From positions 1 through 23,685 of the forward strand of contig JAUWYU010000007.1 in the NCBI GenBank assembly GCA_030615655.1: DNA of 23,685 nt, written 5' to 3'. Both the position numbers and the translations under genes were made by a program. Shown one piece after another: positions 14,428 through 22,153 of this stretch (positions are counted from its first letter, which is position 1; each line of letters opens with the position of its first letter). The notes under the pieces are model-generated. The model was given only the letters and a program-made list of their open reading frames with translations, had not been told where the DNA came from and made no database searches. The DNA comes from Dehalococcoidia bacterium (GTDB lineage Bacteria > Chloroflexota > Dehalococcoidia > Dehalococcoidales > RBG-16-60-22).

Positions 14428-16371
14428 TTATTTCTCCCTGTATACACCGGTGTAGTCTTTATTATGGGCTTCATACTGATTTTTCATGTTACCCCAAAAG
14501 GTCGGCGGTAATTCTCCGGTTTTGACTTTGCCGTTTTCCAGTTTAATCGTAAGAAACTTCCTCCACTCCGGCGGGTCCAGAGTCGGGTAGTCTATCCTCT
14601 GGAAATTCAACGGAACACTGCTGGCTTTGCGCGCCAGCGAAGCATGAATGATGATTTGAGCGTAAGTTAACAGACTAACGTCTTCCAGACTACGCATTAG
14701 CTTATGCGGGTCCAGAGCGAACAGCAAAGGCACCGATTCCTCTTCTATTTTACGTAAAGCATTGAGACCCATATTGAGAAGAGACTCTGTCTTGAATTCG
14801 CTGACATAGTATTGCATCACTCTCGCAATACCGGCATGCAGTTCTTTCCACTCCAGACCGCTGCTGCGTTTGACCGGGGCATAAACCCGGGCTTTCTCAC
14901 GCTCGACCTGTTCACGGGATATCTTCGGTTCACCTATCTCCCGGGCATAGGCGGCAGCTTTACGACCGGCATACCTGCCGGTGGCCGCCGCATAACTGTG
15001 GTCCTCGGGGGAAAACATCTGCGTTCCGGCGGCATACAATCCATCGAGAGAAGTTTTCAGATTCCAGTCGACTAACAGACCACCGCCGTAACCGGCTTCC
15101 CGCCATTGCGACAGGCTGTTGCCCTCAATGAACTTGTAACTCTGAAGCAAGTCACGGCTCTGGTCATAGCCGGCAGCGTTGAAGGTATCCATGATGATTT
15201 TGGTGGTAGATTCTTCACCCAGCATCAATTTCCAGGTGGCGTTTCTCTCGACCTCCGGCATGGCCGGAAAATCACCGTAGAAAGGCAGGGCGTATTCACC
15301 TGAGAGGATGCCTTTCCGGATGGCTTCCTCGACCTCGGGAGATGGGACCATGGCTCCCGCATCAACCCAACCCTGTATCGGATAAGGCAGCACTTTCCCG
15401 TTGGCATCTACGATGGGAACATTCTCGTAACTGGCGTCACCAGCCCCGGAATACCACTTGTGCTTATAGCCGGTGGCGATACGCAATACCCCGGTACTCT
15501 CCATCTTGGTCAACTCGGCCCCGGCATTCCAGGCCATAACGGTACCATCCCCAGTAATAGTGCGGGACATCATGTTGGAATACCCGCCCAATTCGGTGCT
15601 TATCATCCATATCGATCCGGCTCCGGCGGTGGCGAGGACAGCCGACTTGGATTTGAAAATCATGAATTCGCCGGTACGGTTGTTAAGGCCGGTGGCCCCG
15701 ATTATCCGTGCGCCCTGGACTCCGGTTTCGGTCAGCAGGCTGGTCACCATGACGCGGTCGAAAATCTTCACTCCCAGACGTTTACACTCTTTCTTGAGCG
15801 CCGGTTTGAAGGTGGTCCCCCAGACCCTTATTACCACGTTGTTCAGTTTTTCATCCGGATCAGGGGCTTTTCCTGTATCGGCATCAGGGAGATAGCTGTG
15901 TATCCGGGTATAGCGTGGCGAAATCATCAATTTGGTCTTATCGTCCCGGCCTTTAGCTCCGACGTATTCATCATCGGTGTCCCTGATCTTGCCGCCCATT
16001 TGTTCCATTTCAAGGAGGGTATCCCAGTCCTCGCGGCACTGGATCTGGATGCCGGTACCGTTGCAGTACGGACGATCGGCCATGTGCTGCGCCCACTCAT
16101 CCGGGTCCACGTTGGATAAAGGATTCGCCGGAGCGTTACACCAGTGATCGCATCCCGGACCTCCGGCACCACTCCTGATAGTATCACCCTTTTCTACCAG
16201 TGCCACACTTAATCCCTGCCTGACGGCGCTGATGGCCGCCCAGCAACCCGCGATGCCACCTCCAATCACCAAAACATCTGTATCGATTTCTTGCTCGTGG
16301 TCGAAGCGGATAGGATACGGCCAATCCGGTACGTGCCCCTCTTCTTTTAGATAATCATGCCATGTACTCAA
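14428..16371 (-). CDS. FAD-dependent oxidoreductase, fumarate reductase/AprA-type flavoprotein
   Basis: A 647-aa soluble flavoprotein of the succinate dehydrogenase/fumarate reductase/AprA superfamily. The Rossmann dinucleotide motif VLVIGGGIAGCWAA lies at about 33-46, the ribose-binding acid is E60 in ALVEKG, GAGGPGCDHW follows, and the C-terminal FAD segment is LDGLYAAGTQMFSPEDHSYAAATGRYAGRKAA. No signal peptide or heme motif is present, so it probably acts in the cytoplasm with the ferredoxin encoded next. The start is TTG (16369-16371), well supported by AAAGGAGG 8 nt upstream. A near-consensus promoter lies at 16573-16602. It may oxidise or reduce an acyl-CoA or cyclic intermediate; a true AprA or FrdA role is not supported by the context, which lacks sulfate-reduction genes. 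Confidence 0.85.
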   Translation of the reverse strand: MSTWHDYLKEEGHVPDWPYPIRFDHEQEIDTDVLVIGGGIAGCWAAISAVRQGLSVALVEKGDTIRSGAGGPGCDHWCNAPANPLSNVDPDEWAQHMADRPYCNGTGIQIQCREDWDTLLEMEQMGGKIRDTDDEYVGAKGRDDKTKLMISPRYTRIHSYLPDADTGKAPDPDEKLNNVVIRVWGTTFKPALKKECKRLGVKIFDRVMVTSLLTETGVQGARIIGATGLNNRTGEFMIFKSKSAVLATAGAGSIWMISTELGGYSNMMSRTITGDGTVMAWNAGAELTKMESTGVLRIATGYKHKWYSGAGDASYENVPIVDANGKVLPYPIQGWVDAGAMVPSPEVEEAIRKGILSGEYALPFYGDFPAMPEVERNATWKLMLGEESTTKIIMDTFNAAGYDQSRDLLQSYKFIEGNSLSQWREAGYGGGLLVDWNLKTSLDGLYAAGTQMFSPEDHSYAAATGRYAGRKAAAYAREIGEPKISREQVEREKARVYAPVKRSSGLEWKELHAGIARVMQYYVSEFKTESLLNMGLNALRKIEEESVPLLFALDPHKLMRSLEDVSLLTYAQIIIHASLARKASSVPLNFQRIDYPTLDPPEWRKFLTIKLENGKVKTGELPPTFWGNMKNQYEAHNKDYTGVYREK

Positions 16372-16720
16372 TTGCTTAACCTCCTTTATGACTTACCCAG
16401 TCTTTCGTTATAACCTGAATAGCTAAAATCAGCTATGTCTAACGTCAGTTACCAGGAGGCCGTTTCCCCCCAGCGGGAACACCGATATGGTTATCTGTCA
16501 GGTCTTATATATGGGATTTCCAATATCAACTCTTAGTGAGCTGACCCTCGTCCCTCTTGACTGTTAACACGAATGATAAATCCCATCGCATCAGATTGTC
16601 AAGCCTGTTTAGAACCCGCCGGACAAACCATAGCATACCGGGAATTCAACTCCGGCACCCCGAAACACCTGTATAACAACCCAGAAGTAATCCTCCACCC
16701 GGCCCCAGCTTGCCGAGCTT
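16372..16720. other. Leader region of the FAD/ferredoxin operon
   Basis: About 349 nt. It contains the promoter at 16573-16602 and would give a 5' leader of about 195 nt before the TTG start. I found no recognised riboswitch core. Between 16603 and 16720 the sequence may hold further decayed amidohydrolase-gene remains, but no frame is convincing. Confidence 0.4.
16573..16602 (-). promoter_or_regulatory. Sigma-70-type promoter for the FAD oxidoreductase operon
   Basis: On the minus strand a perfect -35 TTGACA (16597-16602) is followed, after an 18-bp spacer, by TATCAT (16573-16578), matching 5 of 6 positions of TATAAT. It points at the FAD gene, with a start site expected near 16566. It separates that operon from the CoA-transferase operon upstream. 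Confidence 0.6.
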
Positions 16721-16828
16721 TTATTGGAGCACTATCCCAAGGAGAAATCTGAAGCCTTTGAGCGCCTTCCCCGCGGCGTGCCGCTGCGAGTGGACATGGG
16801 TATCGACAATGAATCTTGCGGTTTTCAT
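16721..16828 (-). pseudogene. 5' stump of an amidohydrolase-family gene
   Basis: GGAGG stands 5 nt before ATG 16826-16828, and the product begins MKTARFIVDTHVHSQRHAAG, with the DTHVH (HxH) metal-binding start typical of TIM-barrel amidohydrolases. After 35 codons the frame ends in TAA at 16721-16723, whereas family members run to about 300-400 aa. The remaining body is absent. It begins 32 nt after the CoA-transferase stop, so an intact ancestor was probably the next gene in that operon. Confidence 0.55.
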
Positions 16829-16859
16829 TCATTCCTCCTTCAGCCGATGCACCCGGTAA

Positions 16860-18080
16860 CTATTTAATGACTTCTTCGGTAGTCAGCCGGTCGACTTCTT
16901 CCCTGGTAAACCCCAGCAGTTCTCCGAAGACGCTGTAATTATACTCGCCGAGGAGAGGGGCAGGTGAGTAACTGGGTGTAGTATCATCCGCCGGTCGCCA
17001 TGGCAGACCGGGCAGAGTTAGCTCTCCGCCCACCGGGTGTTGCATATTAACGAAAAATTTTCGGGCTTTCAGCTGCGGGTCGTCGACGAGGTCTTTGACA
17101 TTCAGGGAGGCCCCCGCAGCGACGCCAGCCTTCTGTAGCAGTTCCATTATTTCATACTGATGGCGCTCCTGTGTCCACTCCGTTATCAAGGCATCCAGTT
17201 CGTCCTGATTGTTCCAGCGACCGATTCTGGTGCTGAATTCCTCACGCCGGGTCCATTCAGGGCTGCCAATGGCCTTGCAGAAGGCCTGCCACTCATCTTC
17301 GCTGGAAACGGCGATGGCTACCCATTCGTCGTCACCCTGACAGCGGTAACACCCGTGTGGTGCCATCACCCTGTCACGGTTGCCCATCCGCTCACCGGTC
17401 ACGCCGTTCATGTTGTATGCCATGACCATCTCGCCGAGGAAATTAATGCTTCCCTCAATCATCGCGGCATCGATGTACTGACCCTCGCCGGTGTTGTTGC
17501 GATGGTAAATGGCCGCCGTTACGGCAAAGGCTCCGTGCATGGCCTGGGTGGCGTCCGTCCAAGGCGAAACACCTACAGTAAAGGGATTGCTGCCGGGATA
17601 TCCGTTCAGATACGTCGAGCCGTCAAACGCCTCGACGATTTCCGCGTATGCCGGTCGTTCCCGATGCGGTCCGCTACGCCCGTAGCCTGAGCCCGCGTAG
17701 ACGATGATGTCTGGCTTGATTTTTCTGAGTTCATCGTAGCTCAGCCCCCAGCGGTCCAGCACCGGCCCGCCGAAATTCTCGGTCACCACGTCGCTCTTCT
17801 GTATCAGCTGTTTGACGAGTTCCCGCGCCTTCGGCTGGTTCATGTTTAGGGTCACGCTCTTCTTGCCGAAGTTCAGGGACATGAAGGCCGTGCCAGCGTT
17901 AACGTTACCACGCTCGATGCCCGGCGGTATGCCGACCATGCGCATGAAATCCAGCCTTAGCATGGTCTCGATCTTGATAACCTCCGCCCCCATGCAGGCC
18001 AGCCATTGAGTCAGGTGAGGTCCGGCCCACATCTGCCCGAAGTCGATTATTCGGATGCCGTTCAGCGGTAAATTCTGCAT
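16860..18080 (-). CDS. CaiB/BaiF (family III) CoA-transferase, subunit likely lacking the catalytic Asp
   Basis: A family III CoA-transferase of typical length (about 406 aa). It has LPLNGIRIIDFGQMWAGPHLTQWLACMGAEVIKIE at the N-terminus, LNFGKKSVTLNMNQPKARELVKQLI, SDVVTENFGGPVLDRWGLSYDELRKIKPDIIVYAGSGYGRSGP, and QYIDAAMIEGSINFL. Aligning the Gly-Pro of GYGRSGPHRERPAYAEIVEAFDG with its neighbour puts Ala where family enzymes have the Asp that carries the CoA-acyl intermediate (residue 152 counted from the longer start). A Glu follows at the next position. I chose ATG 18078-18080 because GAGGAG lies 7 nt upstream; the earlier ATG 18096-18098 has no such site. It is 21 nt after the partner gene. 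Together they suggest a heteromeric transferase in the manner of BbsEF. Confidence 0.85.
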   Translation of the reverse strand: MQNLPLNGIRIIDFGQMWAGPHLTQWLACMGAEVIKIETMLRLDFMRMVGIPPGIERGNVNAGTAFMSLNFGKKSVTLNMNQPKARELVKQLIQKSDVVTENFGGPVLDRWGLSYDELRKIKPDIIVYAGSGYGRSGPHRERPAYAEIVEAFDGSTYLNGYPGSNPFTVGVSPWTDATQAMHGAFAVTAAIYHRNNTGEGQYIDAAMIEGSINFLGEMVMAYNMNGVTGERMGNRDRVMAPHGCYRCQGDDEWVAIAVSSEDEWQAFCKAIGSPEWTRREEFSTRIGRWNNQDELDALITEWTQERHQYEIMELLQKAGVAAGASLNVKDLVDDPQLKARKFFVNMQHPVGGELTLPGLPWRPADDTTPSYSPAPLLGEYNYSVFGELLGFTREEVDRLTTEEVIK

Positions 18081-18101
18081 CGTCACGCTCCTCGTCATCG
18101 C

Positions 18102-19313
18102 TTATATCACTTCCGCCTGTCTCATCTGTACGAGGTCTGCTGGACTGCATCCCAGCATCTGGCAGTACACCTCGGTGTTATGCTCTCCCAGGAGTGGGGC
18201 GGGTCGGCGTATCTGCCACGGCGTAGCCGAGAGCTTATAGGGAGCACCCGGGTATTTCTGCACCCCGGCTACCGGATGGTCGATTTCGACAAAATAGTCT
18301 CTGTAGGCCAGTTGATTGTCGGCGACGACGTATTTCACCGAGCGTACTGGCGAACAGGGTACCCCATGGACGATGGCAGATTTATCGATTTCTTCACTGG
18401 TGTATTCCATGGTCCACAGCGAGACGAGGCGGTCAAACTCTTCCACGTGCTCTGCTCTCGCCATCGGGGTCTGGAACATCTCCAACTGCGTCCAGTCCGG
18501 TTTCTCCATCATTTCCACCATCTTGTCCCAGTGTGGTCCTATCCAGAGGCAGACGAAGCCGTCCTTGCACGGGTAGAGAATGCCGCCCCGGCGTTTTCGG
18601 CCGAGTTCGCGGGTCGGGCACAGCCCCTCGCACATGCAAAAGGCGAGTTCCTGGCGCGAAACCGATGCCAATGCCTCTTGGGCGGAGATATCAATGTGCC
18701 TTCCAATGCCGTTTGTCTGGAGGAACAGCACCTCCGGCATGGTGCTGACGGCTGCGGTCAGGCCGGTCATAAAGTCCGCAGCGTGCATCGGTCCTTTAAG
18801 GGGGCTGTAGCGTTCTAGGTTGTCCACACCCTCAGCCGGGTTCCCAAACGCTTCGCCGCTCATGTGCGAACTGATAAGGTCGCTCCCCCTATAATCACGA
18901 TACGGTCCGGTCTGCCCGAAGGGGGATATCGAGGTCATCACGAGGGAGGGATTTAACCGTGAAAGGTTCGCATAGTCCAGACCGAGTTTCTCTATTTCCG
19001 ACGGCGGGTAGCTCTCGATGAGGACATCCGCCCATTCGACCAGTCGGTAAAAGACGTCCTTGCCGGTCTTTAAATGAACGTCAAGTGTAATACCTAGCTT
19101 GTTGGTATTGAGAAACAGGAACAGGCCGCTCTTCTCAAGATGAGGGATATTGTCCGGAAACGGACCCCAGCTTCGGGCGCTGTCTCCCAGTCCCGGTTTT
19201 TCCAGCTTGATTACCTCGGCCCCAAGGTCTGCCAGCAGCTTACCACAATACGGGGCCGAGATGAACTCGCCGAATTCCAAGACTTTCAGACCTTTAAGTG
19301 CCCCGTCTTTCAT
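18102..19313 (-). CDS. CaiB/BaiF (family III) CoA-transferase, likely catalytic subunit
   Basis: A 403-aa family III CoA-transferase: LKGLKVLEFGEFISAPYCGKLLADLGAEVIKLEKPGLGDSAR, NTNKLGITLDVHLKTGKDVFYRLVEWADVLIESYPP, LVMTSISPFGQTGPYRDYRGSD, and a GLCPTRELGRKRRGGILYPCKDG segment. Asp145 in RGSDLISSHMSG aligns with the catalytic Asp of formyl-CoA and carnitine CoA-transferases. These enzymes move CoA between carboxylic acids, a usual first step for activating an organic acid. AGAGG stands about 9 nt before the ATG. It is first in the operon, followed by the Asp-less paralogue, and an operator-like palindrome (19426-19438) lies about 115 nt upstream. The CoA donor and acceptor cannot be deduced. 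Confidence 0.88.
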   Translation of the reverse strand: MKDGALKGLKVLEFGEFISAPYCGKLLADLGAEVIKLEKPGLGDSARSWGPFPDNIPHLEKSGLFLFLNTNKLGITLDVHLKTGKDVFYRLVEWADVLIESYPPSEIEKLGLDYANLSRLNPSLVMTSISPFGQTGPYRDYRGSDLISSHMSGEAFGNPAEGVDNLERYSPLKGPMHAADFMTGLTAAVSTMPEVLFLQTNGIGRHIDISAQEALASVSRQELAFCMCEGLCPTRELGRKRRGGILYPCKDGFVCLWIGPHWDKMVEMMEKPDWTQLEMFQTPMARAEHVEEFDRLVSLWTMEYTSEEIDKSAIVHGVPCSPVRSVKYVVADNQLAYRDYFVEIDHPVAGVQKYPGAPYKLSATPWQIRRPAPLLGEHNTEVYCQMLGCSPADLVQMRQAEVI

Positions 19314-19595
19314 ACTTCCGAGCCTCTTTCTTACTTTTTCTCCTGCATTAAATACAACAATGGGCGTCTACTACTCACCGCACAACGGACTTAAAATTAA
19401 TTTAATAATGTGGGGAATTTTCCTGTTCTATAATAGACGATTAAACAGAGAAATAAAAGTGAGAGGAAAGAGATACGTAGTGAAGAAAAAATGAACAAAT
19501 CAGACAGATAGCTTTGGATTGAGTGGGGGAAAAATATTCATGCTATCCACCTACGAATATTGGACTAGGTGCTACCTTTGTGGAGAATAACTCTG
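19314..19595. other. Gene-free region upstream of the CoA-transferase operon
   Basis: This AT-rich stretch should hold the minus-strand promoter of the CoA-transferase operon. It includes the 19426-19438 palindrome. No good -35 is evident upstream of it on the minus strand, and I see no gene here. Confidence 0.4.
19426..19438 (-). promoter_or_regulatory. Palindromic operator-like site shared with the marR promoter
   Basis: The minus strand reads GTCTATTATAGAA, matching the plus-strand GTCTATAATAGAA at 5048-5060 in 12 of 13 positions. The 11-bp core TCTATAATAGA is present on the plus strand at both sites. On the minus strand it contains TATTAT, a possible -10 for the CoA-transferase operon, though I find no good -35. 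Position and similarity suggest control by the MarR protein encoded at 5093-5581. Confidence 0.45.
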
Positions 19596-19673
19596 ATGAC
19601 ACGTCAACCATGGTCAATGTTACGACACAATGTTAACTACAATATCCCATTCACTTTAGCTTTGAGAAAGTGA
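19596..19673 (+). repeat. Micro-ORF repeat copy A (25 codons)
   Basis: Reads MTRQPWSMLRHNVNYNIPF then TLALRK and a stop. It shares 13 of 21 residues, and the stop right after the final Lys, with 21342-21413. Six of the 13 matching residues use different synonymous codons, which points to selection on the peptide rather than a simple DNA repeat. An in-frame GTG could extend it about ten codons upstream. I know no family for it. Confidence 0.4.
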
Positions 19674-19915
19674 AATTCACCATTGCACAAACATGGGGAT
19701 GTTTGCCCTTCCATGCGTATATTTCTTCATAACCTGTATCTGGACAATTAACCTTGCTACTGTACGAACCCGTGCGACCGTCTATCATGGCAAAAGGGAT
19801 GCTACTCTCGTCAGGAGAAAGGAAGCCAATAACAGGACATTACCGACAAGAAGGGATTATAATAGAACTATCAGGGAGGGGGTAACAGCAGGTAATACAG
19901 TGGCTGAACTGAAGT
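19674..19915. other. Gene-free region after copy A
   Basis: About 242 nt up to the DUF362 gene end. A plus-strand frame from 19693 runs into the antisense of DUF362 but has no ribosome site and odd composition, so I see no supported gene here. Confidence 0.4.
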
Positions 19916-20857
19916 TCACTCGACTACAATGTAGCTGTTCCCTCCTACCGCCAAGCCATGCTTCAAGGCGACAACTACCTGGGGTGACTGCCAGGGGTCG
20001 GAAACCAGTTTGTTTTTGGCGTTGTAAGTGAGAATTAGTTTCATCGCTTCGACATCAATGGCGATAAGGTCTCCGGAGGCAAGCACCAGTCCGGGCTTTA
20101 CTAACTGACCCTTGTGAGGGCCGCCAGAGACAAAGGCTTTTCTGCCATCCATGACAATGATGTCTGGTTGCCAGCAGAGGCTGATTTCAGCAATTTTTTG
20201 CTTCAAGTAGTGGGCATGAAGAGCCCGCCGCTCGCCGGGGTGCATGAAACCCACCGCAAGCTTCAGCGCGCCAGTAAATCCGGCAGCCCCATGGGTCTTC
20301 ATGCAGGGTAGATACACTATCTTGTCAGCTTCATAGGCTGAGCGGGGCATAGAAATCGTGTCCAGATAGTCACCATTGACCTTAACTCTCACCCAGTCAT
20401 CAGTCCTGTCTTCAAAAGCAATCAGCTCCACATCCAAATAACGAGCCAACTCAAAGACACCTAGCTTCCGAAAGACGTTTCTAGTAGGTCTCCAAACTCC
20501 CCCGGAGCTTTCACCGATGGTAACCCTTGCTCCGGCATCCAAGAGAAGCTCAACTACGGCACGGAGAAACATCAGGTCGGTGGAACCGGGATAGGGATCA
20601 GGGCTATTGAAATTCGGCTTTACCAAGACCCGGTCACCCCGGTTAATGGGTTGCTTCGGGTGCCCCAGCAGTGCCAGGCTCCTGTCAACGGAGGCTCTAA
20701 TGTCCTCACCGGCCCGCACCTTGCTGACGAGAGCCTGCCCGTTGCTACACCACGGATTGACGGTACGTGGCTTGGGGTCAACAAGCGGGATATTCTTTGG
20801 TGCCTGGTCGCTAAGGAAGTGATAGAGCCCAACAAGCCTGTCAATAAAACCTGCCAT
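19916..20857 (-). CDS. DUF362-domain protein
   Basis: A 313-aa DUF362 protein. Diagnostic stretches are GDRVLVKPNFNSPDPYPGSTDL (about 74-95), LLDAGARVTIGESSGG (about 106-120), YEADKIVYLPCMKTHGAAGFTGALKLAVGFM, and SGDLIAIDVEAMKLI near the C-terminus. DUF362 proteins are often fused to or encoded beside 4Fe-4S ferredoxin domains, and their biochemical role is poorly defined. Here no C-terminal ferredoxin motif is present. The ribosome site (GGAAAT) is weak. It stands alone, with no operon partner close by, between two stretches of gene-poor DNA. Confidence 0.8.
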   Translation of the reverse strand: MAGFIDRLVGLYHFLSDQAPKNIPLVDPKPRTVNPWCSNGQALVSKVRAGEDIRASVDRSLALLGHPKQPINRGDRVLVKPNFNSPDPYPGSTDLMFLRAVVELLLDAGARVTIGESSGGVWRPTRNVFRKLGVFELARYLDVELIAFEDRTDDWVRVKVNGDYLDTISMPRSAYEADKIVYLPCMKTHGAAGFTGALKLAVGFMHPGERRALHAHYLKQKIAEISLCWQPDIIVMDGRKAFVSGGPHKGQLVKPGLVLASGDLIAIDVEAMKLILTYNAKNKLVSDPWQSPQVVVALKHGLAVGGNSYIVVE

Positions 20858-21080
20858 TTAATTTCCAATACGCTGTCAGTAATTTTTGAGTCTTCTGGTA
20901 TCAGCATTATTATGGGCAGATAGGGGGTTTTTTGTCCAGTTCTCTATCCAAACCGGAAGGGTCACTGATGACAAGACTTGGGTTTGACAAACCATTTTTT
21001 CATTGTTACAGGTTTTGACAGGTAGGTACCATGGGGATATTATTAGCAACAAGAGCAATGAGGGTCGGGATGCCTCATTG
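20858..21080. other. Gene-free region upstream of DUF362
   Basis: About 220 nt that probably contain the DUF362 promoter on the minus strand. A plus-strand TTGACA at about 20984 has no fitting -10. I see no supported feature. Confidence 0.35.
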
Positions 21081-21254
21081 TTAGTTGAAATGGGAAATGC
21101 CAGTACGATAGTCCCACAACTTGGTTTTGCCAGTACTTTTGTCTTTCGTCTGGATTTGTAGTAATTCCCACTCTACATGGCATGACCATTTCTCCCAATG
21201 CAATTTTTCATCATTAAATTTAACTATAACCTTATCTGACCATGAAGTAATCAT
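21081..21254 (-). CDS. Possible small protein, 57 aa
   Basis: An ATG at 21252-21254 opens a 57-codon frame with Trp- and Lys-rich, protein-like content (MITSWSDKVIVKFNDEKLHW, later VEWELLQIQTKDKS and KLWDYRTGIS). It ends with TAA at 21081. There is no obvious ribosome site, and a stop lies seven codons upstream. I do not recognise it; it may be a real short gene or a fragment of a decayed one. Confidence 0.25.
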   Translation of the reverse strand: MITSWSDKVIVKFNDEKLHWEKWSCHVEWELLQIQTKDKSTGKTKLWDYRTGISHFN

Positions 21255-21341
21255 GTAAAAGCTAGAAATATTCTAAAGAATACGAGGTGTGAAGAATGTA
21301 GATATGGTAATTCAGATGGTATTAATAACTGAGGTCAGGTC

Positions 21342-21413
21342 ATGTATCCATGGTCAATGCTGGGACACAGCTCGCATAGAAACGTCCCTTTTGCTTTAGC
21401 ATTGATTAAATAG
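21342..21413 (+). repeat. Micro-ORF repeat copy B (23 codons)
   Basis: Reads MYPWSMLGHSSHRNVPF then ALALIK and a stop. It is the partner of copy A at 19596-19673, with the aligned 21 residues ungapped and both copies ending right after Lys. The nearest downstream gene is the TcA-like fragment, about 100 nt away. It has no good ribosome site. Confidence 0.4.
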
Positions 21414-21514
21414 ATTGCATGTGTCTCGTATAATATCATGAACCCCTGGGCGTGCAGAATGTGGTTATGACAATATGGAGTGAAGTGGTATCTTTTATGG
21501 GGGCAGGTCAACCT

Positions 21515-22153
21515 ATGAAAAACAAAAGTGAAAAAGAATACCAGAAAAACAGTAAAGTAACCTCGATGCATCAGTTGATTGAATTCGAAAAGAGCGACTG
21601 GCTAAAAATCATCAAGAAAAGCGGTGTGCCTGATTTTATTGACGGAAAGAGTGATGAAGAGAAGATAGAAAAATATGCCGACATGTTAACTAGACTTTGT
21701 AGCGCCACCTTCCCCACGCAGCGTATTACGAGAATGGTGGCGAAAAACCAGCTTGGTATTGAAATAACCAAGATTTCAAAAGAATTAGGAACTTTCCTTA
21801 GTAAAAACAAGCATTTTGATTTTGCCAGTTCATGCATTCATGATTTTGAAAAGGAAATCAAAGAGGTAGCAAGCAAAAACTATGATGAAGTAAAAAGCGA
21901 GTTGAAGAAAATTCAGCGAGTTTTCCAGGTAAGCCCAAGCTCCGAGGCCATGACTGTGCTGATGGAAAATAACTTACATTCAGCCCATACTATCGCCAGC
22001 ATTCCTCGTAAGATTTTCACTAAAAAGTATAGTAATGTTTTAGGCGGTGAACACGTAGCAATGGCGATTCACCAACGTGCCTCACACATTAATACAAGAG
22101 CTGAAATGAATGCTATGCACCTGACCTGCCCCAAAAAGGATACCACTCATTAA
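21515..22153 (+). CDS. TcA/VRP1-like alpha-helical shell fragment
   Basis: About 212 aa resembling part of the large TcA or neuraminidase-like-domain toxin proteins. It has W-L-K-I-I then G-V-P-D (29-40), EEKIEKYADMLTRLCSATFPTQRI (48-71; the YA-L-FPT pattern), a FLSKNKHFDF segment, ELKKIQRVFQVSP (129-141), MTVLMENNLHSAHTIASI (146-163), and a final AIHQRASHI helix. This is the N-terminal VRP1-type helical order, but full proteins exceed 1000-2000 aa, so this is a detached piece that ends in an unrelated tail (TCPKKDTTH). The start is uncertain: ATG 21515 has a weak AGG upstream, and GTG 21452 would add 21 poorly coding residues. Lys-rich composition sets it apart from the catabolic genes. It is probably a remnant; a small adapted protein is possible. 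Confidence 0.5.
   Translation: MKNKSEKEYQKNSKVTSMHQLIEFEKSDWLKIIKKSGVPDFIDGKSDEEKIEKYADMLTRLCSATFPTQRITRMVAKNQLGIEITKISKELGTFLSKNKHFDFASSCIHDFEKEIKEVASKNYDEVKSELKKIQRVFQVSPSSEAMTVLMENNLHSAHTIASIPRKIFTKKYSNVLGGEHVAMAIHQRASHINTRAEMNAMHLTCPKKDTTH

Noticed and set aside
15460..16119. 219-codon plus-strand frame
   Set aside because: It lies fully antisense to the FAD oxidoreductase, which has clear FAD motifs, and its own translation has no recognisable domain.
14428..16371. Dissimilatory APS reductase alpha subunit (AprA)
   Set aside because: Overall superfamily and size fit, but there are no sat, dsr or qmo genes, and the context is CoA-linked organic acid metabolism.
16599..16832. 77-codon minus-strand frame beginning MNENRKIHC
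   Set aside because: Its start overlaps the better ATG four bases later that begins the amidohydrolase-like MKTARFIVDTHVH, and the longer frame has no protein-like motif.
18180..18818. 212-codon plus-strand frame
   Set aside because: It is antisense to the CoA-transferase at 18102-19313, a frequent artefact in GC-biased coding DNA.
19693..20031. 112-codon plus-strand frame
   Set aside because: It overlaps the DUF362 gene antisense for its last third and has no ribosome site or recognisable motif.
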